Source of the DNA: an uncultured Spartobacteria bacterium
GTDB lineage: Bacteria; Verrucomicrobiota; Verrucomicrobiia; Chthoniobacterales; Chthoniobacteraceae
Assembly (NCBI GenBank): GCA_903882875.1
Contig: CAIRYQ010000034.1
Span: 1 to 64,000 of the forward strand
DNA: 64,000 nucleotides
Direction of reading: 5' to 3'
This document shows, one piece after another, positions 57,883 to 64,000 of this stretch (its first letter is position 1; the number at the start of each line of letters is the position of its first letter). A model generated the notes under the pieces. That model saw nothing but the letters and a program-made list of their open reading frames with translations. It was not told the origin of the DNA and ran no database searches. Both the position numbers and the translations under genes were made by a program.

Positions 57883-58572
57883 TTAAGCCGCCGCCCCGGT
57901 CTCCACGATCCGTCCGTCGCGCATGTCGAGATGCCGGTCGCCGCGCTTCGCCAGCTCGCGATCGTGCGTCACCACCACGAGCGTCTTTCTCTCCTCGCGC
58001 ACGAGGTTCAGCAGCAACTCCACGATGCTGCCGCCCGTCGCGGAATCGAGATTGCCCGTCGGCTCGTCGGCGAAAATCACCTCGGGGTTGTTGATGAGCG
58101 CGCGCGCGATCGCCACGCGCTGCTGCTCGCCGCCGCTGAGTTCCGCGGGGAGATGCTGAAGCCGTTCGCCGAGCCCCACACGCTCCAGCGCGGACTGCGC
58201 CGCGGCCTGCTTGTCCGCGCCGCCGATGAGCGCGGGCAGCATCACATTTTCCAGCGCCGTCAGCTCCGGCAGCAGGTGATACGCTTGGAACACGAAGCCG
58301 AACTTCGTGTTCCGCAGCTTCGCGAGATTCCGCTCCGACTGCGCATACACGTCCACCTCGCCAAATTTCACCACGCCCTTCTCCGGCCGCTCCAGCCCCG
58401 CCAGCGTGTAGAGCAGCGTGCTCTTGCCCGCGCCGCTCGCGCCGCAGAGGAACAGCGATTCGCCTGGCGTGATGGCGAGCGTGATGCCACGCAGCACCTC
58501 GATCGTGCGCACGCCCATTTTGAAGGAGCGGTAAAGTGCGTGTGCGGAAATCTGTGCGGCGGTCTGGCTCAT
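57883..58572 (-). CDS. LolD/MacB-type ABC ATPase, orphan
   Basis: A 229-residue ATPase starting at ATG 58572 (MSQTAAQISAHALY). Walker A is LCGASGAGKSTLL, signature LSGGEQQRVAIARAL, Walker B PEVIFADEPTGNLDS with catalytic Glu, H-loop VVVTHDREL. The ALYRSFKMGVRTIEVLRGITLAI and QAYHLLPELTALENVMLPAL segments are typical of the LolD/MacB/FtsE branch, which drives lipoprotein release or substrate efflux by mechanotransmission. Its partner permease (LolC/E or MacB) is not in the window: the downstream gene is convergent, and upstream lies a 502-bp gap. It is probably encoded separately from its permease, or serves one encoded elsewhere. Confidence 0.9.
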   Translation of the reverse strand: MSQTAAQISAHALYRSFKMGVRTIEVLRGITLAITPGESLFLCGASGAGKSTLLYTLAGLERPEKGVVKFGEVDVYAQSERNLAKLRNTKFGFVFQAYHLLPELTALENVMLPALIGGADKQAAAQSALERVGLGERLQHLPAELSGGEQQRVAIARALINNPEVIFADEPTGNLDSATGGSIVELLLNLVREERKTLVVVTHDRELAKRGDRHLDMRDGRIVETGAAA

Positions 58573-59074
58573 CGTGAGCGCGCACCGTAGGCGGCGGCGC
58601 ACGCCTCGGCAACTCCGATAACTCCCATGTGACGTTCGACGGCGCAGCGATGCGTTTTATCCTGCGGGGTGATGCCGGAGGGCATCATCAAATGGGACCG
58701 CGCCCCGCGTAGAGCGGCGTGGCCGCCACGCGGCTTTACGCCGTTCCGATTCACCCGACGCATCCGTCATATGCGTGCCGTCCGCCAGCAAAATGGAGGC
58801 CGTGCATGGATAGAAGAATGGACGCTGAAGCCCTCAGCCCAATCCACCGAAGCGGAACCGTTCCCAAGTGATCTTCCATAACCTTCAAACCATAACCCAT
58901 CCCCTCAACCCCACTCCGGCCTGAATATCGGGGGGAAGCTCAGCGGCAACGCCTCCTGGATGACAGGAAAACAGGGCTGGCCACTGACGATCCAATTTCG
59001 GCCTGACGATTCTTTGACAAATGCCGCGCGGGGATTTGACGACTCCGTGGGCGTACGGCATTACTCTCCGAAGC
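58573..59074. other. 502-bp gap with two palindromes and no recognised gene
   Basis: No reading frame here has coding character. A small hairpin TGATGCC-GGAG-GGCATCA lies near 58670-58688, then the 35-bp palindrome at 58707-58741. The rest shows no clear element; a TTGACA (59014-59019) lacks a good -10. Confidence 0.6.
58707..58741. repeat. 35-bp REP-like palindrome
   Basis: GCGTAGAGCGGCGTGGCCGC and the remainder through TTACGC read almost the same on both strands: the two halves pair with about two mismatches around a central C, with a perfect 7-bp core (GCGTGGC-C-GCCACGC). It is of the type found as dispersed intergenic palindromes and is unrelated in sequence to the element at 36.2 kb. 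Confidence 0.75.
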
Positions 59075-59998
59075 ATGGGGCACCATCACATTCATACCAG
59101 TAAGTTGCCCGCGCTTTGGGCGGTGTCTCTGCTGTGCTGGGAGGTTTTTTTCGCGCCCGGATTGATCCGGGCGGATGTCCTCCCCCATGTGGGCATTCTC
59201 GAAAGGGCGATCACCGCGCAGGCGGTGTTCGTCGGCAAAGTCACCGAGATCGAGAAAGAGGAGGGGATTGCGGAGGAACCTCCCGAGGAATCGGAGGCGA
59301 AGGAGAAGCGGACGAAGGTTAGTTATCAAATGGCCGTCGTGAAGATTACGGATCCACTGATTGGAGTGAAGGATTTGAACGAGTTGCGTGTGGGCTTTGG
59401 TCCGCATGTCGTGGGTGCGGTGCGGAAGGGAGAAGCGCCAGAGGAGGGAGGCAGGCACGCCCCGCGGATTGCCCCTCTGCCACAGCTCCAGAAGGACGAA
59501 CAATGGCTGTTCTTCCTGAACAAACACCCAAATGGGAAATTCTGGGTGATGCCGCAGCTTTATTACCCGCTCAGCATTGATACCAAGGAAGACCGGGAGC
59601 ATTTCTCGGGTGTGGCGCACGTCGCGGCAGTTCTGGCAAATCCCCTCAAGGAGCTAAAGGCCGAGAAGGCTGAGGATCGCTGCTTTGCCGCGGTCGTCCT
59701 CTTGGAGACATACCACCTCATTCCACCAGGAACACCGGGAGTGAAGGTCAGCAAGGTGCCAGTGGAAGAAAGCCGCCTGATCATGAAAGGCCTGACGGAG
59801 TCCAACTGGAATAGGGCGAATCCGATCGTCGGTGGCGGCATGTGGCAGACTTATCTGCGGCACCGGCCGAGCGAGAAGGACGGATGGGTGAGCGAGGATA
59901 TCACTGCGGACTTCAATGAATTCCGGGACGACTTTGCATGCTGGCTGGCTGATCCCGGTGCGGATTACCAGATAGAAAGACGGGAGCAAGTGCGCTAA
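59075..59998 (+). CDS. exported protein of unknown function
   Basis: A 307-residue protein starting at ATG 59075 (MGHHHIHTSKLPALW; an ATG at 59021 is in frame). A signal peptide with hydrophobic core LPALWAVSLLCWEVFF is followed by ADVLPHVG. The mature part begins with ILERAITAQAVFVGKVTEIEKEE and a Glu/Lys-rich segment, then alternates strands (YQMAVVKITDPLIGV, VGFGPHVVGAVRKGE, EQWLFFLNKHPNGKFWVMPQLYYPL). That opening resembles exported proteins with an OB- or TIMP/netrin-like beta-barrel that begins with a phrase like 'VFVGKVTEI'. The C-terminal half is helical. No named family is recognised. It is divergent from the orphan ATPase and convergent with the sensor-kinase gene. Confidence 0.65.
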   Translation: MGHHHIHTSKLPALWAVSLLCWEVFFAPGLIRADVLPHVGILERAITAQAVFVGKVTEIEKEEGIAEEPPEESEAKEKRTKVSYQMAVVKITDPLIGVKDLNELRVGFGPHVVGAVRKGEAPEEGGRHAPRIAPLPQLQKDEQWLFFLNKHPNGKFWVMPQLYYPLSIDTKEDREHFSGVAHVAAVLANPLKELKAEKAEDRCFAAVVLLETYHLIPPGTPGVKVSKVPVEESRLIMKGLTESNWNRANPIVGGGMWQTYLRHRPSEKDGWVSEDITADFNEFRDDFACWLADPGADYQIERREQVR

Positions 59999-60059
59999 AA
60001 CGGGCGGCAGATTCAGAGTGCGACTTCGCTCGGAGCGGCTGAAGACGGCGATATCCGGC

Positions 60060-63000
60060 TCATTGCTTCCCGTTGGGTGCAAGGGTGAAAAAGAATGTGG
60101 CGCCCCGGTTCACTTCGCCCTCGCCCCAGATGCTTCCCCCGTGTCGCTGCACGATGCGCTGCACCAGTGCCAGGCCGACACCGGTGCCTTCGAACTCCTC
60201 CGGGCCGTGCAGCCGCTGGAAGACGCCGAATAGCTTGTCTGAGTAACGCATGTCGAAGCCGGCCCCGTTATCTTTGATGTAATAGATGTGCCCGGCATCC
60301 CCGCCGTCCTTGGTGCCGATCTCAATCTCGGGAAATTCGCGTCCTTTGGTGAACTTAATGGCGTTGCCGATGAGGTTAATCCACACTTGCCGAATCATGG
60401 CCGGTGTGCCGAAGGCTGGAGGAAGCGGATATAGGGCGAGCCTTACCTGGCGCTCTGTTTCGCTCGCGACCAAACTGTCGAATACATCCCCGGCCAGTGA
60501 GCGCATGTCAATTTCCTCCGGCTTTAGCGGCTGCCGTCCGATGCGGGAGAATGCGAGCAGGTCGGCGATGAGCTGCCCCATCTGTTTCGCACCGGAGGCG
60601 ATCATTTCCAAGAGGGCGCGGCCATCCGGGCCGACTTGCTCGGCGTACCGCTTCAGCACGATGCGTGAGAATCCATCCACGGCTCGCAGCGGCGCGCGGA
60701 GGTCATGCGAGACGGAGTAGGTGAATGCTTCCAGTTCCTTGTTTGCGGCTTGCAACTCACTGGTCCGCTGCTCGACCCGCCGTTCGAGATCCGCATTCAG
60801 CGCGTGGATTTGCTCCTCCGCCCGCTTGCGATCGCTGATGTCGCGGACGATTGCCTGAAGCATCAGTCGTCCGCCAAGGGTTACGGTGTTCAAGGCGACC
60901 TCGGCGGGGAATGGAGTGCCGTCGAGCTTCGTGTGCATCCATTCAAAGAACTGCGGCCTCCCGGAAAAAGCCGCTGTGATTTTTTCGATCGCGCATTCGC
61001 GCGAACTCCGTCCGTCCGGTTGGAGCTGTGGCGAGAATTCATAGGGCGGATGTCCCACAATCTGGTCGCGTGTCCCGCAGCCGAACATCTGCAGTGTGCG
61101 TGCATTGCAGTCCACAAACTGTTCGCCCTCCATGAGGAAGATCGCATCGCCTGCATTCTCGAATAACGTGCGGAACTTATGTTCGCTTTCCCGCAGCGCC
61201 TCCTCCGCCCGCTTGCGTTCGATGGCAATGCGAATGATATGGGTGGCCCGTGCAATGAGATACTGCTCGGCCGGCAGAGGGGAGCGCGGTTCGCGATAAT
61301 AGATGGCGAAGGTGCCGAGGGTTTTTCCCATGCTGCCGAATATCGGCGTGGACCAGCAGGCGCGCAGTCCGTGTCCCAGCGCCAGCTCCCGGTAATCAGG
61401 CCAGAGTGGATCGCTGCTGATGTCCGAGACGATTATCTGGCTTTTCGTGCTTACCGCGGTGCCGCATGAACCTGCGTGGGGACCGATGGGAGCACCGTCA
61501 ATGGCGCGGTTATAAGCTGCGGGCAGGCTCGGGGCCGCGCCGTGGCGCAAATGGATGCCATCCTCGTCGAGCAGAAGGATCGAGCAAAGTGCTCCTGGCG
61601 CCTGCATTTCCAAGCCAAACATGAGCCTTTCCAGCACGTCGTGCAGCGGCGAGGTGCTGGTGATTAGTTCCATGGCGGCCTTTTCCCAATTCAATAGCTT
61701 CTGCACCTGTGTCCGCTCAGTGACATCCACCACCACGGAAGCGACGCCAATGACTTTTCCGTGCCCGTCAACCAACGGAGTATTATACCAATCGCAGAGA
61801 ATGATTGCCCCGTCCTTGCGCACATTGTCGTTTGAGCTTCGTTCCCCGCCGGCTGTCTTTAGCAGCGATTTCCACACTTGATCCACTTTTGGGCGGGAAT
61901 TTCTGGGAATGATGAAGGAGGCATGCCGGCCGATTGCCTCCTCGTGTGTGAATCCAAAAATCGTCCGTGCGGCGGGATTCCACCGGGTCACGCGGAAATC
62001 GAGATACCATTCGATGACGGCCATCGGCGTCTGCTCAAAGTGCAGCCGCAGTTTCTGATTGGCCAGCTCCAATGCCTCCTCCGCACGTTTCTGCGCGGTG
62101 ATGTCGCGGCTCACGCCCACGAGTCCGACGATATTGCCGGCGCCATCGCGCATGGGCACCTTGGTCGTCAGTTCCGTGCGGGCCGTGCCATCCGGGGCCG
62201 CGCTTGCCTCCTCCAGATTCAACACTGCCTCACCCGAAAGCACACGCCGCTCATCTTCGAGAAAGGCCGCGGCAATCGCTGGTGGAAAATAGTCGGCGTC
62301 CGTCCTGCCGATCATCTCCTGCCAGTTTGCAGTGCCGAGAGATCGTGCGCATGTCTCATTGGCCATGAGGAAGCGGCTTTGAGTATCTTTCAGATAGATG
62401 GAGATAGGCAGCACATCCAGCACTGTGCGCAAGCGTGTCCGTTCGGATGCCAATGCTTCCTCGGCCTTTTTCCATCCGGTGATGTCCTTTATTGTCGCCA
62501 GATAGTTCACATATTTCCCATCCGAATTCTCGATGGCCGACGGGCTGACGATTACCGGGAATCGCTCGCCGCTCTTGCGCATGAATGTGAGTTCAAAACT
62601 GCTGAACTTGCCCTCCATCGTCTCGGCGAGCGCAGCCTGAATACGTTCATGTTCCTCCGGCGGCCAGTACGGGAACGGCAGATTGCGCCCGATGAGTTCC
62701 CCGCGCGTGAAGCCTGTCATTTCGCAAAAGGCCCGGTTCACATTCACCTGAACGCCGTTCGCATCGAGTAGCGAGAACCCGTCCGGCATGGAATCAATCA
62801 GAGTGTTGGCAAATTCAACGGAGGTGCCCTGCATCACCACGGCATGGAGCCGGCCGGCATTCAGTGCGGCGATCAGCCAACCGAGCGTCGAGCACGTCAC
62901 CATGAAGAACCAAAGCAGAAGCACGCTCTGCGTCGGGTTTGGACGGAAAAACGGGCCGTGCCCCGTCGCTGTCGCGGCGGCCGAGGCGACCGTGAGTGCG

Positions 63001-63710
63001 AAGATTGCCAGCGAAGTGCCAATCGTCCCAAATCGCATCGCCGCCCACGCGAGGAAGGGGAGGGTTACATTGGACGGCACCCACGTCCGTCCGGTTGTGT
63101 CCATGCGCGCAAAAAATACCGCGAACACAACGGTCCCGGCTGCAAGAATCCAGATGAGAACTTCCCCGGGGCGGGAGGAAATGTTTTTCCATTCTTCCTT
63201 GGAAAACGAAAGGAGGAGCGGCGCGGCGGTCATGACGCCCATCGTGTCGCCGACCCACCAGGTCAGCCACGCGGTCAGCCAGTGATCGGGCAATGCACCA
63301 ATCAGCGCGAGCATGGCCGCACCGATGCTTGCCGACACCAGCATCCCGATCACAGCGCCCGATGCGAGAAGCAGGAAATCGCGCCGCCGATCCAGTGCCG
63401 GGTGCAGATCCATCCGCCGCAAAAACCACGCGGCCAGCAGGGGCCCTGCCGTATTTCCCGCTGCGATGCCGAGCGCGGCAGGCCAGTGGACGCCCGTCAG
63501 CAGATTCACCGCCAAGGCTCCCAAAGTCACGCCCGGCCAGCAGCCGAATCCGAAGCGGAGCAGTGCCGCGACAGCGATCCCAGTGGGCATCCAGATCAGG
63601 GTGATGTGGGAGCCGATGACGGGAAACATCAGCCCGATGCGCCCCGTGATGAGGTACGCCACGGCCAGCATCAGGATTCGCGCCGCGTTTTTTTGGGGGG
63701 ATGGGATCAT
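60060..63710 (-). CDS. MASE1-PAS-PAS-PAS-GAF-PAS sensor histidine kinase
   Basis: A 1216-residue inner-membrane histidine kinase starting at ATG 63710. Residues ~10-300 hold about eight to ten helices of the MASE1 sensor type (LMLAVAYLITGRIGLMFP, LIWMPTGIAVAALLRFG, WWVGDTMGVMTAAPLLL). Then come three PAS domains (from about 310, 430 and 560; the third ends in VVDVTERTQVQ), a GAF domain (~690-830; IVSDISSDPLWPDY) and a fourth PAS (~850-960). The transmitter has H1002 in SVSHDLRAPLRAVDGFS, N box NLIGNAIKFT, and G boxes DNGAGFDM and GTGVGLALVQ. The transmitter is of the phytochrome-like family. No receiver domain is fused and no response regulator is adjacent, so the partner must be encoded elsewhere. 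Confidence 0.93.
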   Translation of the reverse strand: MIPSPQKNAARILMLAVAYLITGRIGLMFPVIGSHITLIWMPTGIAVAALLRFGFGCWPGVTLGALAVNLLTGVHWPAALGIAAGNTAGPLLAAWFLRRMDLHPALDRRRDFLLLASGAVIGMLVSASIGAAMLALIGALPDHWLTAWLTWWVGDTMGVMTAAPLLLSFSKEEWKNISSRPGEVLIWILAAGTVVFAVFFARMDTTGRTWVPSNVTLPFLAWAAMRFGTIGTSLAIFALTVASAAATATGHGPFFRPNPTQSVLLLWFFMVTCSTLGWLIAALNAGRLHAVVMQGTSVEFANTLIDSMPDGFSLLDANGVQVNVNRAFCEMTGFTRGELIGRNLPFPYWPPEEHERIQAALAETMEGKFSSFELTFMRKSGERFPVIVSPSAIENSDGKYVNYLATIKDITGWKKAEEALASERTRLRTVLDVLPISIYLKDTQSRFLMANETCARSLGTANWQEMIGRTDADYFPPAIAAAFLEDERRVLSGEAVLNLEEASAAPDGTARTELTTKVPMRDGAGNIVGLVGVSRDITAQKRAEEALELANQKLRLHFEQTPMAVIEWYLDFRVTRWNPAARTIFGFTHEEAIGRHASFIIPRNSRPKVDQVWKSLLKTAGGERSSNDNVRKDGAIILCDWYNTPLVDGHGKVIGVASVVVDVTERTQVQKLLNWEKAAMELITSTSPLHDVLERLMFGLEMQAPGALCSILLLDEDGIHLRHGAAPSLPAAYNRAIDGAPIGPHAGSCGTAVSTKSQIIVSDISSDPLWPDYRELALGHGLRACWSTPIFGSMGKTLGTFAIYYREPRSPLPAEQYLIARATHIIRIAIERKRAEEALRESEHKFRTLFENAGDAIFLMEGEQFVDCNARTLQMFGCGTRDQIVGHPPYEFSPQLQPDGRSSRECAIEKITAAFSGRPQFFEWMHTKLDGTPFPAEVALNTVTLGGRLMLQAIVRDISDRKRAEEQIHALNADLERRVEQRTSELQAANKELEAFTYSVSHDLRAPLRAVDGFSRIVLKRYAEQVGPDGRALLEMIASGAKQMGQLIADLLAFSRIGRQPLKPEEIDMRSLAGDVFDSLVASETERQVRLALYPLPPAFGTPAMIRQVWINLIGNAIKFTKGREFPEIEIGTKDGGDAGHIYYIKDNGAGFDMRYSDKLFGVFQRLHGPEEFEGTGVGLALVQRIVQRHGGSIWGEGEVNRGATFFFTLAPNGKQ

Positions 63711-63800
63711 CCGCAGAGATGTCGAAGTTTACGACGAAACAAGCGGATCAACTTTTATGCGGAAGCCATCTCCCTGCCAAGCGACAAGTCCGGGTGCTGC

Positions 63801-64000
63801 CTAAAAAAGACCGATCCGCATCAGCGCCGCGATGGCGGCGAAGGCGAGGATGAGTCCGTCAAAAAGTTTCTGCGGGACATGGTGCAGTAGCCAGCGGCCG
63901 AGGAAGAGCCCGGCGACGATGGTGGGGACGAGCGCGAGATTGAAGAGGAGCGTGTCTTTTCCAATGAGGCCCAGGCCGAGGCTGAAAGGCACCTTGTAGA
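63801..64000 (-). CDS. TauE/SafE (TSUP) family permease, C-terminal part
   Basis: The frame is open from the right edge (64000) down to a TAG/TAA-type stop at 63801, so the N-terminus is missing. About 66 residues are visible: a helix with FSLGLGLIGKDTLL, a second, LALVPTIVAGLFLGRWLL, a basic loop HHVPQKLF and a final helix GLILAFAAIAALMRIGL. The L-x-x-x-x-x-G-x-x-L-G-R segment followed by a conserved loop and last helix is the typical end of TSUP permeases, which move sulfite, sulfoacetate or related anions. It lies 90 bp upstream of the sensor kinase on the same strand. Too little is visible for more. Confidence 0.75.
   Translation of the reverse strand, partial: YKVPFSLGLGLIGKDTLLFNLALVPTIVAGLFLGRWLLHHVPQKLFDGLILAFAAIAALMRIGLF

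Noticed and set aside
1-64000. tRNA, rRNA, riboswitch, prophage, integron and insertion-sequence signals
   Set aside because: Gaps were scanned by eye for cloverleaf ends, conserved rRNA stretches, transposase motifs and terminal inverted repeats; none was convincing. A small tRNA or ncRNA could still be missed without a covariance-model search.

Overview
The window looks like the chromosome of a GC-rich Gram-negative bacterium of the phylum Verrucomicrobiota, in the Planctomycetes-Verrucomicrobia superphylum. The argument rests on gene families, not on a database search. There is a secreted planctomycete-type cytochrome (PSCyt1-DUF1549-DUF1553) gene followed by a Tat-exported DUF1501 gene. 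There are several Tat-exported Gfo/Idh/MocA and hypothetical proteins, LRR and protein-kinase architectures typical of the group, and outer-membrane biogenesis genes (LptF/G-, LolA- and LolD-like, two GT9 glycosyltransferases). No rRNA, tRNA, CRISPR array, phage or insertion sequence was recognised. The gene content is mostly chromosomal housekeeping plus lineage-specific exported proteins.

Layout. 1-5.8 kb: the 3' end of a very large coiled-coil gene with exact 192-bp internal repeats, then signal peptidase I. 5.8-8.8 kb (minus): alanine racemase, an orphan RelE-like protein, a small membrane protein and a class V aminotransferase, closely packed. 8.9-11.0 kb (plus): a Pro/Lys-rich exported protein, a HemW-like radical SAM protein and a small membrane protein. 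11.0-15.8 kb (minus): an AEC permease, an 830-bp gap holding two adjacent 21-bp minisatellites, and a cyclase-domain/protein-kinase/LRR fusion. 16.2-21.0 kb (plus): a Tat-exported protein, a GT81-like glycosyltransferase and acetolactate synthase. 21.0-27.3 kb (minus): a five-gene unit of flavin halogenase-like oxidoreductase, lipoprotein, MMPL exporter, LpxL-like acyltransferase and LolA-like carrier, which resembles the export half of an aryl-polyene cluster. 27.4-30 kb (plus): LptF/G permease, PP2C phosphatase, small membrane protein. 30-36.1 kb (minus): exported protein, Gfo/Idh/MocA oxidoreductase, GH57, TRIC-type channel, unknown protein.

36.3-43.9 kb: RlmN; a zinc-cluster protein beside the frameshifted remnant of an SGNH esterase; a K+ channel; a GT9-PhoH-PIN unit in which a 17-bp tandem duplication has split a PIN-PhoH gene into two ORFs joined by ATGA; and a D-2-hydroxyacid dehydrogenase. 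43.9-51.1 kb (plus): beta-propeller protein, PSCyt/DUF1549/DUF1553 protein, DUF1501 protein and a clan GH-A-like hydrolase. 51.3-58.6 kb: a second GT9, a phosphodiesterase, an ABC exporter with a TPR-like protein, a Tat-type superoxide dismutase, SufS and a lone LolD-like ATPase. 59-64 kb: an exported protein, a large MASE1-PAS-GAF sensor histidine kinase, and the C-terminus of a TauE/SafE permease running off the right edge.

Many genes are packed with ATGA or GTGA stop-start overlaps, which implies translational coupling. The gaps between units often hold imperfect palindromes from at least four unrelated sequence families (near 15.9, 32.7, 36.2, 37.5, 52.3 and 58.7 kb). These look like dispersed intergenic repeats of this genome. 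The points that deserve a second look are the split PIN-PhoH gene, the APE-like export module without synthesis genes, the cyclase-kinase-LRR fusion, the 21-bp double minisatellite and the RelE-like gene lodged in the alanine racemase operon.
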